Below, one piece after another: positions 23,701 to 31,332 of a stretch of 31,332 bases of DNA. The notes under the pieces were generated by a model. It worked only from the letters and a program-made list of their open reading frames with translations, searched no databases and was not told where the DNA came from. Origin of the DNA: SYOC01 sp050185455 (lineage in GTDB: Bacteria; Desulfobacterota; Binatia; Bin18); the NCBI GenBank assembly GCA_050185455.1, contig JBFWZL010000009.1, forward strand, positions 1 to 31,332, written 5' to 3'. The position numbers were made by a program, and so were the translations under genes. Numbering within the stretch: position 1 is the first letter of the stretch; each line of letters begins with the position of its first letter.

Positions 23701-24888
23701 ATGGCGCTACCACTTGCAGGGATTCGCGTGCTCGACATCGCTAGCATGTTGGCTGGTCCGTATGGCGCGACCATGTTGGGGGACATGGGTGCGGATATCA
23801 TTAAGATTGAACCGCCGTATGGGGATGAGTCTCGCGCGATCGGCGTGAAGGTCGAGAACGATAGCGGGTTCTACGTCGGCATTAATCGCAACAAACGCAG
23901 CCTTGTCCTGGATCTTACCAAGCCTGAAGGAAAACAGCTGTACTTCCGTCTGGTGCGCACCGCCGACATCATTATCGATAACCTTCGCCCGCAAGCGAAA
24001 GCCAAGCTCGGCGTGACGTACGAGGAAAACTGTAAGCACAATCCCAAGATCATCTGTATCTCGGTGAGTGCTTTCGGCCAAAGTGGACCGTACGCCGGGC
24101 GGCCTGGCATTGATCCACTGGCGCAAGCGTTGAGCGGTCTCATGGGTGTGACTGGTGAAAAAGACGGAAAACCACTGAAAGCGGGGCCGGCTATTGCGGA
24201 CGCGACCTGCGCGAATCTGGTCGCGTTTTCAGCAATGGTCGGCTTATGGACGCGTGAACAGCAGGGCATCGGTCAGCAGATCGAGGTGTGTCTCCTCGAT
24301 GGGCAGATTCATATCCAGCCATCGCAAGTGGGACAGTTTTTCCTGTGCAACTATGTGCAGCCGCGTGTGGGCAACGCCAGCCCGTTTTATGCGCCCTATG
24401 GAACCTTCACCTGCCGCGACGGTCGCGACATTCAGATTGCCTCGTTCAACAATAAATTCTTCCACAATATTTGCCGAGCGATTGGACGCGAGGATTTGAT
24501 CAACGATCCCCGCTTTCCGAATGGCGAAGATCGCCTCGCGCGTGAGGCCGACCTGAATGTGGAAATCCAGAAGGCGTTCTCGCAATTTGACTCGGATGAA
24601 ATGATGCGCCGGCTCGCGCAAGAAGACTGCATGGCGGCTTTGGTGAATACCTACGAGCAAACTTTCGCCGATCCACAAGTGCAGCACAATCAGATGGCGG
24701 TTGAGGTAAACCATGCCCGTGTTGGCAAGGTGAAGGTGGGGGGCATTCCAGTAAAGCTCAAGAAAACTCCTGGCGCCGTGCGCCTGGCTCCGCCCACGCT
24801 GGGGCAGCATACGCGCGAAGTGTTGCAAGAGCTTGGATTGAAAGACGTGGATTTAGAGCAGTTGTTAGAAAAAGGAGTCATTAAATAA
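23701..24888 (+). CDS. CaiB/BaiF family (class III) CoA-transferase
   Basis: A 395-residue protein of the interlocked-dimer class III CoA-transferases. The catalytic aspartate is D138 in 'GRPGIDPLAQALSGL'. The opening 'LAGIRVLDIASMLAGPYGAT' and 'LGDMGADIIKIEPP' are characteristic. By family it moves CoA from an acyl-CoA donor to a free carboxylic acid. GAAGGAGGG precedes the ATG at 23701, preferred over an in-frame ATG at 23665. It heads a cluster with a ThDP enzyme, a flavoenzyme and Ccr, so it probably activates the pathway's acid; substrate not determinable from sequence. Confidence 0.92.
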   Translation: MALPLAGIRVLDIASMLAGPYGATMLGDMGADIIKIEPPYGDESRAIGVKVENDSGFYVGINRNKRSLVLDLTKPEGKQLYFRLVRTADIIIDNLRPQAKAKLGVTYEENCKHNPKIICISVSAFGQSGPYAGRPGIDPLAQALSGLMGVTGEKDGKPLKAGPAIADATCANLVAFSAMVGLWTREQQGIGQQIEVCLLDGQIHIQPSQVGQFFLCNYVQPRVGNASPFYAPYGTFTCRDGRDIQIASFNNKFFHNICRAIGREDLINDPRFPNGEDRLAREADLNVEIQKAFSQFDSDEMMRRLAQEDCMAALVNTYEQTFADPQVQHNQMAVEVNHARVGKVKVGGIPVKLKKTPGAVRLAPPTLGQHTREVLQELGLKDVDLEQLLEKGVIK

Positions 24889-24907
24889 GGAGTCAGTATC
24901 CAGTAAT

Positions 24908-24936
24908 CGGAAGGGTGGGCTGCGTCCACCCTTCCG
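24908..24936 (+). other. 11-bp perfect hairpin in the CoA-transferase/ThDP gap
   Basis: CGGAAGGGTGG (24908-24918) and CCACCCTTCCG (24926-24936) pair perfectly around a 7-nt loop. No T-run follows; instead the next gene's AAGGAG lies 7 nt beyond. It could tune the ratio of the two gene products through RNA processing or stability, which is inference. Confidence 0.55.
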
Positions 24937-24954
24937 AAAGAAAAGGAGTTATCC

Positions 24955-26574
24955 ATGCCACGTGGAGCGGACGGTGTCGTGCAAGCGCTGAAAGACGCCG
25001 GCGTTAATACGATCTTTGGTATTCCGAGTATTCACAATATCGGTCTCTACGATGTACTGCGCCGCGAACCGTCTATTCGCCACATCCAGTGTCGCCACGA
25101 AGCGGCGGCAACGCACATGGCTGACGGCTACGCTCGCGCCGGTGGAAGATTGGGCGTGATTGTTTCTTCCACTGGACCTGGCGCCGGGTTTACTCTCTCT
25201 TCCTTGCAGGAGGCCTGGGGCAGTTGTTCGCCTGTGTTGATGATCACCACGGACATCGATGCGGCGAAGATTGGCAAGGGGCTTGGCGTTCTGCATGAAC
25301 TGGAAGAACAGGGATCATTATTTCGTACAGTAACGAAGGCCACCTTCTGCATGCGACCGGGCGATGACTTTTACACGACGACAAAGAACGCGATCAATCT
25401 CGCGCTCAGCGGCCGCCCCGGTCCTGTTTGTATTCAAGCGCCAACGGATCTGCTTGCTGGTGAAGTCCAGGTCGGTGCGGCGGGAAAAGCGGAAAGCGCG
25501 CCCGCGGTTTCGTCGTTGCCAACGCGCATTGACGAAGCAGTCTCACTTTTGCGGCGTGCGAAACAGCCTGTCATTATCCTTGGGACTAACGCGGCGCGCG
25601 CCAATATGGCTACTGATTTAACCGCGCTTGCCGAAGCCGTATGTGCGCCAGTCATCGTCAGTTCAGCTGCTAAGGGAGTGGTAGCCGAGGACCATCCTTT
25701 GACCTTTGGTAACGCCGCGCGACGCTTGGTGGTAAAAGATATTGTGCCTCAATGCGATGTTGCGCTAGCCATCGGCACGCGCTTGCGCGAGGTTGATGCG
25801 AAACGGCGTGGTCTGGTGCTTCCTGAACATCTGATCCATGTGGATTGGGATGATCGCTGGATCGGGAAGAACTTTCCAGCCGCCGTGCCATTAGTGGGCG
25901 ACATCAACGCTATTACGCAAGAACTGCGACGGCAACTTGAAGGAGAGCCATATTCCGGTCCGCGACAGCAGCGGGTCGCGGAGTGGCGCCAACAAGCGGA
26001 CGCGGAAAGGGCACAGTTGCAACAAGAGCTGGCCGAAGTCCGTTATCTTGACGTCATCCGTGCGGTATTGCCCCGTGACAGCGCCTTGGTGATCGATAAT
26101 ACTCAATTGGCCTACTGGTCCGAGTATTTTTATCCTTCATATCAGCCGAACGGGATCATCGGCGCCAAAGGGTCTGGGTTGTTAGGGTTCAGTTTTCCTG
26201 GAGCTATCGGCGCAAAGGTGGCCTGTCCCACGAAACCTGTTGTCGGCATCATCGGAGACGGTGGATTCCTGTACACGTCGCAAGAGCTGGCGACCTGTGT
26301 GCGTCATAAAATCGGCTTCCCCATGGTTGTGGTGAATGACAATGCCTATGGAGTGATTGGGTACTTACAACGCACGGCTTATCAGGAAGAGTATGAAGCC
26401 CGGTTGACGAATCCCGATTTTCTAAAATTTGCCGACGCGTTCGGAGTAGCCGCAACCCGTGTCCGTACGCCTGAGGAATTAGGGATCGCTCTAGAAAAAG
26501 CGCTTGCTTCTGGTGAGATGCATCTTATTGAACTGCAAACGACAATTGCCGCGCCGCCGTTTGGGAAATATTAG
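24955..26574 (+). CDS. ThDP-dependent 2-oxoacid decarboxylase-like enzyme
   Basis: A 539-residue three-domain ThDP enzyme. The catalytic Glu is E49 in 'CRHEAAATHMADGYAR', and the Mg-ThDP motif opens with GDG at 434-436 and closes with the Asn near 461-463 ('VVNDNAYG'). The middle domain spans about 190-330. The N-terminal text 'FGIPSIHNIGLYDVL' and 'GLGVLHELEEQG' is close to the 5-guanidino-2-oxopentanoate/benzoylformate decarboxylase group rather than to oxalyl-CoA decarboxylase or acetolactate synthase. It probably decarboxylates a 2-oxoacid or carboligates its product. AAGGAG precedes the ATG. It lies between a CoA-transferase and a flavoenzyme. Confidence 0.88.
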   Translation: MPRGADGVVQALKDAGVNTIFGIPSIHNIGLYDVLRREPSIRHIQCRHEAAATHMADGYARAGGRLGVIVSSTGPGAGFTLSSLQEAWGSCSPVLMITTDIDAAKIGKGLGVLHELEEQGSLFRTVTKATFCMRPGDDFYTTTKNAINLALSGRPGPVCIQAPTDLLAGEVQVGAAGKAESAPAVSSLPTRIDEAVSLLRRAKQPVIILGTNAARANMATDLTALAEAVCAPVIVSSAAKGVVAEDHPLTFGNAARRLVVKDIVPQCDVALAIGTRLREVDAKRRGLVLPEHLIHVDWDDRWIGKNFPAAVPLVGDINAITQELRRQLEGEPYSGPRQQRVAEWRQQADAERAQLQQELAEVRYLDVIRAVLPRDSALVIDNTQLAYWSEYFYPSYQPNGIIGAKGSGLLGFSFPGAIGAKVACPTKPVVGIIGDGGFLYTSQELATCVRHKIGFPMVVVNDNAYGVIGYLQRTAYQEEYEARLTNPDFLKFADAFGVAATRVRTPEELGIALEKALASGEMHLIELQTTIAAPPFGKY

Positions 26575-26611
26575 GCGCTCTGTCAAATTTGCATGGAAAG
26601 GACATAAACCA

Positions 26612-28219
26612 ATGTCAGACCGTCGCTTATCAATTTGGGGATGGGGATATGAGGATCAACAACCGACTCTTGAGCAGCGCAAAGCCACTGCCCATGGGAT
26701 TGCCGCCAGCCTGGGTCGTAGTGATGTTGAGTTAGCCCCTGAACCGAAAATTGAAGAGATTGAGCTGCGCGCGCCGCGTATTGCACCTCCTGCTTCCCTG
26801 GCCGCCATTTGTTCGACGACCACGTACGATCGCGCCGCGCATTCCTATGGCAAGGCGATGCCTGACCTTTGGCGCGCATACCGTCGTCAATTTCCCAATC
26901 CGCCGGATGTGGTTGCCTTTCCGCGGAGCGAAGCCGATGTTGTTGCTGTGCTCGATTGGTGCAGTCAGGTGAACGCCGTCGCCATTCCGTTTGGCGGCGG
27001 TTCAAGTGTAGCCGGTGGGGTGGAACCACCACCAGAGTGCGCGCAGCGTGCGGCGGTCTCGATTGATCTGCGTTACTTGAACAAGGTGTTGGAAATTGAC
27101 AAAACCTCTCGCGCCGCGCGCATCCAAGCCGGCGTGTACGGCCCTGCGTTGGAAGATCAACTCCGTCCTCACGGGTATACACTCAGGCATTATCCGCAGT
27201 CTTTTGAGGTGTCGAGTCTGGGCGGATGGATCGCGACACGCTCAGGCGGGCATTTTGCCTCCTTGTATACGCATATCGATGAATTCGTCGAATCGTTGCG
27301 CATCGTTACACCGCGCGGCATGGTCGAGAGCCGCCGCTTACCTGGGTCCGGGGCCGGCCCAAGCCCGGATCGCATGTTTATCGGCTCCGAAGGAATTCTC
27401 GGCATCATCACTGAAGCGTGGATGCGACTCCAGGATCGGCCGGTGTACCGCGCTTCCGCTGGCGTGCGTTTCGATAAATTCGAGTCCGCCGTGACCGCCG
27501 TACGCCTCTTGAGTCAGTCGGGACTTTATCCGACAAACTGTCGGCTGCTCGATCCCATGGAAGTAAAGCGAAATAAAGTTGGCGACGGCACTGGGGCCAT
27601 GTTGATGTTAGGGTTCGAGTCTGCGGATCATTCGCTTGATGCCTGGATCAATCGCGCGCTAGAGTGCTGCCGCGATTATGACGGAACAACGCCGAACGGA
27701 GTCGTCATTCGTGGCGGTGGAGAGACAGCAGGACGAGAAGGCTCGGTGGGCGATTGGCGAGACGCCTTTATTCGCATGCCGTACCAATCCATTACTATGG
27801 CGGCTATGGGCGCAATCTTTGATACCGTCGAAAGTTCCATTACCTGGGAACGTTTTGACGCCTTTTATGCTGGCGTGATGGCGTCAACGCAGAAGGCGCT
27901 CAATGAGGTCTGTGGCGGCGGCGTTTTGTCTTGTCGTTTTACGCATATTTATCCAGACGGACCGGCGCCGTACTTTACGTTCCTGAGCTTGGGAAAGCCG
28001 GGCAGTGAATTAGAGCAATGGAAAGAAGTTAAAACCGCCGCCTGTGATGCCGTCATCCGTCAAGGGGGAACGATCACGCATCATCATTCTGTCGGCCGCA
28101 TTCATAAGCCGTGGTATGATAAACAACGTCCGGATCTATTTGCTACAGCGCTGCGCGCGGCCAAGGCGGCGCTTGATCCCCAAGGGATGTTGAACCCGGG
28201 CGTGTTGATTGATCCATAA
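26612..28219 (+). CDS. FAD-linked oxidase, alkyl-DHAP-synthase-like
   Basis: A 535-residue vanillyl-alcohol-oxidase-fold flavoprotein. The FAD-binding PCMH domain (about 95-275) has the loop 'PFGGGSSVAGG' (126-136). The C-terminal triple histidine 'HHHSVGR' (490-496) matches the essential HHH of alkyldihydroxyacetonephosphate synthase, and 'WYDKQRPDLFATALRAAK' and 'LDPQGMLNPGVL' are typical. Bacterial relatives are used for varied alpha-hydroxy or ether chemistry, so the reaction here is open. The ATG at 26612 with GGAAAGGA upstream is preferred; a longer in-frame start at 26504 lies inside the ThDP gene. It belongs to the same plus-strand operon. Confidence 0.88.
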   Translation: MSDRRLSIWGWGYEDQQPTLEQRKATAHGIAASLGRSDVELAPEPKIEEIELRAPRIAPPASLAAICSTTTYDRAAHSYGKAMPDLWRAYRRQFPNPPDVVAFPRSEADVVAVLDWCSQVNAVAIPFGGGSSVAGGVEPPPECAQRAAVSIDLRYLNKVLEIDKTSRAARIQAGVYGPALEDQLRPHGYTLRHYPQSFEVSSLGGWIATRSGGHFASLYTHIDEFVESLRIVTPRGMVESRRLPGSGAGPSPDRMFIGSEGILGIITEAWMRLQDRPVYRASAGVRFDKFESAVTAVRLLSQSGLYPTNCRLLDPMEVKRNKVGDGTGAMLMLGFESADHSLDAWINRALECCRDYDGTTPNGVVIRGGGETAGREGSVGDWRDAFIRMPYQSITMAAMGAIFDTVESSITWERFDAFYAGVMASTQKALNEVCGGGVLSCRFTHIYPDGPAPYFTFLSLGKPGSELEQWKEVKTAACDAVIRQGGTITHHHSVGRIHKPWYDKQRPDLFATALRAAKAALDPQGMLNPGVLIDP

Positions 28220-28284
28220 AAAGAAGTAGGGGTTAAGGGCTAGGAGAAGAACAATGCCCCATTTTTAATTCCTACTCCTTTTTT
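28219..28284 (+). terminator. Possible intrinsic terminator/attenuator before Ccr
   Basis: AAAAGAAGTAGG (28219-28230), overlapping the flavoenzyme stop, pairs with CCTACTCCTTTT (28271-28282), nine of ten core positions matching, and a run of six T ends the right arm. The loop is about 40 nt, so the structure is weak for a terminator. It may separate expression of the ccr gene from the three genes upstream. Confidence 0.3.
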
Positions 28285-28322
28285 GCTTTGTAGGCTGTGT
28301 TTATTACCTGTGAGGAGAGTGT

Positions 28323-29708
28323 ATGCCGAACGCCATGAAAAATATTCTTGACGCTATTCAGTCAGGACAAGCGAAGTTGCAGGACTATGCGAACCTGCCC
28401 CTGCCGGAGTCCATGCGTGCGATCACCACCCACAAAGACGAAATACGCATGTTTGATGGGATGGAATCGGAGGAGAAGGACCCGCGCGTCAGTTTGCATC
28501 TTGACGAAACGCCTGTGCCTGAACCTGGGCCGAACGAAGTGCTCGTGGCGGTCATGGCGTCGAGCATCAACTTTAACACGGTGTGGAGCGCGATTTTCGA
28601 ACCTATTCCCACGTTTCAATTTCTGGAACGCGCCGCTAAGCGGAGTCCGTGGGATAAACGTCATGACCTACCCTATCATATTCTTGGCAGTGATGGCTCC
28701 GGCGTGATCTTACGGGTGGGACCGGGCGTGACCCTGTTCAAACCAGGAGATGAGGTCACGATTCATTGTAACTATGTCGATATGCAAGCGCCGGACGGTC
28801 ATGACGACTCGATGCTGGACCCTGATCAGCGTATCTGGGGATTTGAGACCAACTTCGGCGGCCTGGCCGAGATTTCCTTGGTGCGTGCGAACCAACTGAT
28901 GCCCAAGCCCTCACATCTCACCTGGGAAGAGGCAGCGTCGATGCCGCTCGTCAATTCGACTGCGTACCGTATGTTGGTGAGCCATAACGGCACGCAGATC
29001 AAGCAGGGTGATATCGTGCTGATCTGGGGCGCCGTGGGCGGCCTTGGCGGATTCGCGATCCAGTATGTGCTTAATGCCGGAGCTTTTCCCATTTGCGTCG
29101 TTTCTTCTGAAGAGCGGGTGAGGCTCTGTGAGACTATTGGCGCGCGTTGGGTCATCGACCGGCGCGCGGAAGGATATCAATTCTGGAACGAAGATGGGTC
29201 GCAGAATGTCGCCGAGCTCCGTCGCTTTGGGAAGAAGATTCGCGAGATGACGGAGGGTGAAGATCCTGATGTAGTCTACGAGCACCCTGGGCGTGAAACC
29301 TTTGCCGCGAGCGTGTTTGTTGCGCGTCCCGGCGGTTCGGTAGTGACTTGCGCCTCGACCACTGGTTACAATCACGAGTACGACAACCGCTACTTATGGA
29401 TGAACAAGAAGCGCATCATCGGCTCCCATTTCGCCAACTACCGTGAAGCCTGGGAAGCGAATCGTTTGGTCTGCAAACGTGCGATTCATCCGCTACTGTC
29501 AGAAACGTATCCACTGGAGCAGACGGGAGAGGCTGCGTATCGCGTACATCATAACATGCAAATCGGGAAGATTGCCGTACGCTGTCTTGCGCCGGAAGAT
29601 GGACTCGGCGTGCGTGACGAGGAAGGACGCGCCCGTCACATTGGACAAATCAACCTGTACCGCAACGCCGCGAAAGGTGACTTCCGCTTGGTGAAGACGG
29701 AGCCGTAA
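28323..29708 (+). CDS. ccr: Crotonyl-CoA carboxylase/reductase
   Basis: A 461-residue MDR-superfamily enoyl-CoA carboxylase/reductase. Asn85 ('SSINFNTVW'), Phe174-Glu175 ('IWGFETNFGG') and His369 ('IIGSHFANYREA') fall exactly four positions after N81, F170, E171 and H365, the CO2-binding residues reported for the Kitasatospora enzyme. It should therefore carboxylate, not merely reduce. The nucleotide loop 'WGAVGGLGGFA' is at about 235-245. By family it turns crotonyl-CoA or another 2-enoyl-CoA, CO2 and NADPH into ethylmalonyl-CoA or an alkylmalonyl-CoA. GAGGAG precedes the ATG. No epimerase, mutase or other ethylmalonyl pathway gene is in the window. Confidence 0.93.
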   Translation: MPNAMKNILDAIQSGQAKLQDYANLPLPESMRAITTHKDEIRMFDGMESEEKDPRVSLHLDETPVPEPGPNEVLVAVMASSINFNTVWSAIFEPIPTFQFLERAAKRSPWDKRHDLPYHILGSDGSGVILRVGPGVTLFKPGDEVTIHCNYVDMQAPDGHDDSMLDPDQRIWGFETNFGGLAEISLVRANQLMPKPSHLTWEEAASMPLVNSTAYRMLVSHNGTQIKQGDIVLIWGAVGGLGGFAIQYVLNAGAFPICVVSSEERVRLCETIGARWVIDRRAEGYQFWNEDGSQNVAELRRFGKKIREMTEGEDPDVVYEHPGRETFAASVFVARPGGSVVTCASTTGYNHEYDNRYLWMNKKRIIGSHFANYREAWEANRLVCKRAIHPLLSETYPLEQTGEAAYRVHHNMQIGKIAVRCLAPEDGLGVRDEEGRARHIGQINLYRNAAKGDFRLVKTEP

Positions 29709-29716
29709 GGCAGATG

Positions 29717-29800
29717 GTGCGCGGGACGTGAAACGCGGAGCGTAGAACCAGGGGTGAAAAACGCAATACGTTTCACGCAACACGTGCATCACACGCGCAC
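29717..29800. repeat. Nested inverted repeat with CGTGAAACG arms
   Basis: Outer arms GTGCGCG (29717-29723) and CGCGCAC (29794-29800) and inner arms CGTGAAACG (29727-29735) and CGTTTCACG (29769-29777) are each perfect reverse complements. The spacing is unequal on the two sides, as in a worn palindromic element. It fills most of the gap between ccr and the acetyltransferase gene. Confidence 0.5.
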
Positions 29801-29814
29801 AGAAAGACTCGTTC

Positions 29815-30297
29815 ATGACAGCAATAACTATCCGTCCCGCCACCCCTAACGATGTTGGGGTTATCCTTGAGTTCATCCAGGGACTTGCTGCGTTTGAGCA
29901 CGAGCCGGATGCGGTGAAGGCAACGACTGATGACCTGCTTCGCGATGGGTTCGGGGAGCAGCCGAAGTTTGAAGTCCTCATTGCCGAACGTGGAAAAATC
30001 CCCATTGGGTTTGCGCTCTTTTTTCCTACGTACTCAACCTGGGAAGGCCGAGCTGGAATTCATCTCGAAGATATCTTTGTGATTGAAGAAGAACGTGGGA
30101 CCGGAGTTGGGTACAAACTCATGACCGCGCTTGCCGCCATTGCCGTGGATCGCGGCTACGCTCGTTTAGAGTTGTCGGTGTTACACTGGAACCCAGCGCG
30201 CGAATTTTACCATCGTCTGGGTCTGGCGCACCAGAAAGAATGGTTGCCGTATCGTATTAGTGGTGAGGTGCTGAAGAAATTAGCGACAGCAGAGTAG
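29815..30297 (+). CDS. GNAT N-acetyltransferase (diamine/thialysine type)
   Basis: A 160-residue GNAT domain. The acetyl-CoA pyrophosphate loop is 'EERGTGVGYKLM' (about 92-103), and the late 'HWNPAREFYHRLGL' (about 128-141) is typical of the spermidine/spermine and thialysine acetyltransferase group. It probably transfers acetyl groups to a polyamine or basic amino acid side chain in the cytosol. Its role relative to the upstream Ccr cluster is unclear; 106 nt and a palindromic repeat separate them. No strong ribosome binding site is seen. Confidence 0.87.
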   Translation: MTAITIRPATPNDVGVILEFIQGLAAFEHEPDAVKATTDDLLRDGFGEQPKFEVLIAERGKIPIGFALFFPTYSTWEGRAGIHLEDIFVIEEERGTGVGYKLMTALAAIAVDRGYARLELSVLHWNPAREFYHRLGLAHQKEWLPYRISGEVLKKLATAE

Positions 30298-30315
30298 GGG
30301 CACGACGCGCCGCCC

Positions 30316-30510
30316 CTAGTTGGTCTCTTCTTCACATTTCTTACAATTCAGCTCATCGCCAAGGTGGACCTGCCGTCCTTCCGGCGTTGCCACCCACGGA
30401 CGCTCTTGCCAGGGTGGATTATGACGAACATGTTGCGTATGTCCGCACTGCAGATCGGCAACCCAATCACCGACTTCGTCTTTATGGAATCCTATGATTT
30501 TCTGCTGCAA
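30316..30510 (-). CDS. DUF3565 family small zinc-ribbon-like protein
   Basis: A 64-residue protein matching DUF3565 throughout: 'GFHKDEVGDWVADLQCGHTQ', then 'HVRHNPPWQERPW'. Candidate metal ligands are C22, H24, H27, H30, C56 and C59. Function is unknown. The start is TTG at 30508-30510, 8 nt after the sufT stop, without an obvious ribosome binding site, so it is probably translated by coupling. It is the last gene of the minus-strand apaG-sufT group. Confidence 0.85.
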   Translation of the reverse strand: MQQKIIGFHKDEVGDWVADLQCGHTQHVRHNPPWQERPWVATPEGRQVHLGDELNCKKCEEETN

Positions 30511-30518
30511 AGGAGAGT

Positions 30519-31064
30519 TTACTCAACACCGAGTTTTTTCTTTCCTTCCGGCGACATCATGTCTGGATGCCACGGCGGGTCCCATACGACTCGCACCTCG
30601 GCTTCCGCGACGCCGGGAAGGATCTCAATCCGCCGCTGAGCGTCGCCGGCAATGGAAGGTCCCATACCACAGCCTTGCGCGGTTAGCGTCATCTGCACAA
30701 ACACTTTGCTTTCCCCGTCTGGTTGCGGTTCGATCTGGAGATCGTAAATCAAGCCAAGATCCACGACATTGATGGGGATCTCAGGATCGTACACATCTTT
30801 GAGTTGCGCCCAGACTAGGTCTTCCGTGACTGGACCTGCGTGAGGAGGCGAGATCGGAGCGGCCGACTGTTGATTTTTCCCCAGGGCGTCCGCGTCCTGA
30901 CCGGCAATGCGGTATAGCCCGCCGTTGGGGAGCCGGACAGTATAGGTATCGCCTAAGGATTGAGTGATGACCGCTGCCGTTCCTTGAGGGATGGTGACGA
31001 TTGTTCCCAACGGGATTTGTTCAGCTTGGCAGTCGCGGGTTAGTTCGATTTCTTCATGCTGCAT
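30519..31064 (-). CDS. sufT: SufT-type iron-sulfur cluster assembly protein
   Basis: A 181-residue protein. An N-terminal SufT-specific part (about 1-60, 'IPLGTIVTIPQGTAAVIT') is followed by a MIP18/DUF59 domain (about 83-170) with 'DPEIPINVVDLGLIYD' and the loop 'TLTAQGCGMG' (C132). The terminal 'WDPPWHPDMMSPEGKKKLG' is diagnostic of the family. SufT helps mature [Fe-S] proteins, notably in high-demand conditions. It is 22 nt after apaG and 8 nt before the DUF3565 gene. Confidence 0.92.
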   Translation of the reverse strand: MQHEEIELTRDCQAEQIPLGTIVTIPQGTAAVITQSLGDTYTVRLPNGGLYRIAGQDADALGKNQQSAAPISPPHAGPVTEDLVWAQLKDVYDPEIPINVVDLGLIYDLQIEPQPDGESKVFVQMTLTAQGCGMGPSIAGDAQRRIEILPGVAEAEVRVVWDPPWHPDMMSPEGKKKLGVE

Positions 31065-31086
31065 ATCGTACCTACATTTTTTGTGA

Positions 31087-31332
31087 TTAATGCAAAGCGT
31101 GCGGTTCGCTCAAGGTAAACGCCGCAATTTGCGCATCGAAGCGTTCCCCAGCCTTTGTAACCATCTGATACTCACCATGCATTGTGCCGAATGGGGTCGT
31201 GAGCGGACAGCCGGAGGTATATTCAAAAGACTGCCCCGGCGCCAAAACCGGTTGTTCGCCCACGTCGCCCGGTCCCCTTACTTCTTCTGCTTTCCCGTTG
31301 GCGTCGGTGAGGACCCAATGGCGACTGAGGAG
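31087..31332 (-). CDS. apaG: ApaG domain protein (5' part outside window)
   Basis: The last 81 codons of an ApaG gene, running off the right edge. 'LLSRHWVLTDANG', 'EVRGPGDVGEQPVLAPG', 'FEYTSGCPLTTPFGTM' and 'GEYQMV' form the core of this fibronectin-III-like fold. About 45 N-terminal residues are missing. ApaG is linked to cobalt/magnesium homeostasis and diadenosine tetraphosphate metabolism; its mechanism is unsettled. It is the first visible gene of the minus-strand group with sufT and DUF3565. Confidence 0.92.
   Translation of the reverse strand, partial: LLSRHWVLTDANGKAEEVRGPGDVGEQPVLAPGQSFEYTSGCPLTTPFGTMHGEYQMVTKAGERFDAQIAAFTLSEPHALH

Noticed and set aside
23701..26574. CaiB transferase plus ThDP enzyme as an oxalate Frc/Oxc pair
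   Set aside because: The ThDP protein lacks oxalyl-CoA decarboxylase text near its active-site Glu and resembles guanidino-oxopentanoate/benzoylformate decarboxylases instead.
26504..26611. In-frame upstream extension of the flavoenzyme
   Set aside because: It lies within the end of the ThDP gene; the ATG at 26612 has a ribosome binding site and fits family length.
1..31332. CRISPR array, tRNA, rRNA or prophage
   Set aside because: No regular spaced direct repeats, cloverleaf-like segments, ribosomal RNA stretches or phage structural genes were seen on either strand.

Overview
The window is from a Gram-negative bacterium. It carries omega, a sigma-32 (RpoH) heat-shock factor, ApaG and a LolD/MacB-type transporter, and has no RNA genes. 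The mix of a type III polyketide synthase, CaiB-type CoA-transferase, crotonyl-CoA carboxylase/reductase, Uma2 nuclease and a scar of a large cyclase/ATPase gene suggests a metabolically versatile soil or sponge-associated lineage (deltaproteobacterial, Tectomicrobia- or Binatota-like). That placement is inference only.

Layout. Positions 1-1176 hold a hairpin, the two ends of a collapsed adenylate cyclase/ATPase-like gene, and a Phd/VapC-type toxin-antitoxin pair. Positions 1247-5496 (minus strand) hold a five-gene block: metallophosphoesterase, type III polyketide synthase, ICMT-like methyltransferase, FtsX/MacB permease and its ATPase. This looks like a system that makes, O-methylates and moves an alkylpyrone- or resorcinol-type lipid. 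Positions 5644-12238 (plus strand) hold housekeeping and heat-shock genes: trmJ, two small unknowns, rpoZ, dnaJ, rpoH, a CinA-type domain protein, a secreted small protein and a membrane-anchored START-like protein. A convergent unknown gene follows at 12261-12821.

Positions 12971-17171 (plus strand) hold a catabolic-looking set: SDR dehydrogenase, isochorismatase-type hydrolase, zinc alcohol dehydrogenase and MFS transporter, with a 117-bp terminal-inverted-repeat element between the first two. Positions 17278-20518 (minus strand) hold a TauE/SafE exporter and, upstream in the same operon, a very unusual tripartite protein: cyclic-nucleotide-binding domain, a MalT/STAND-like helical arm, then a DASS (SLC13) permease. 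Positions 20640-23543 are a decayed zone with an amber-split ORF, a possible 26-residue membrane peptide, an LOG-family gene, a small alpha/beta protein and a frameshifted Uma2 gene.

Positions 23701-29708 (plus strand) hold a second metabolic cluster: CaiB CoA-transferase, ThDP-dependent 2-oxoacid decarboxylase-like enzyme, alkyl-DHAP-synthase-like flavoenzyme and crotonyl-CoA carboxylase/reductase with its CO2-binding residues intact. The end holds a GNAT acetyltransferase and a minus-strand apaG-sufT-DUF3565 group, with apaG cut by the window edge.

The strongest candidates for something undescribed are the CNB-MalT-DASS fusion protein, the polyketide/methyltransferase/ABC block, and the CoA-transferase-to-Ccr cluster. 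Intergenic spaces repeatedly hold unrelated long imperfect palindromes.
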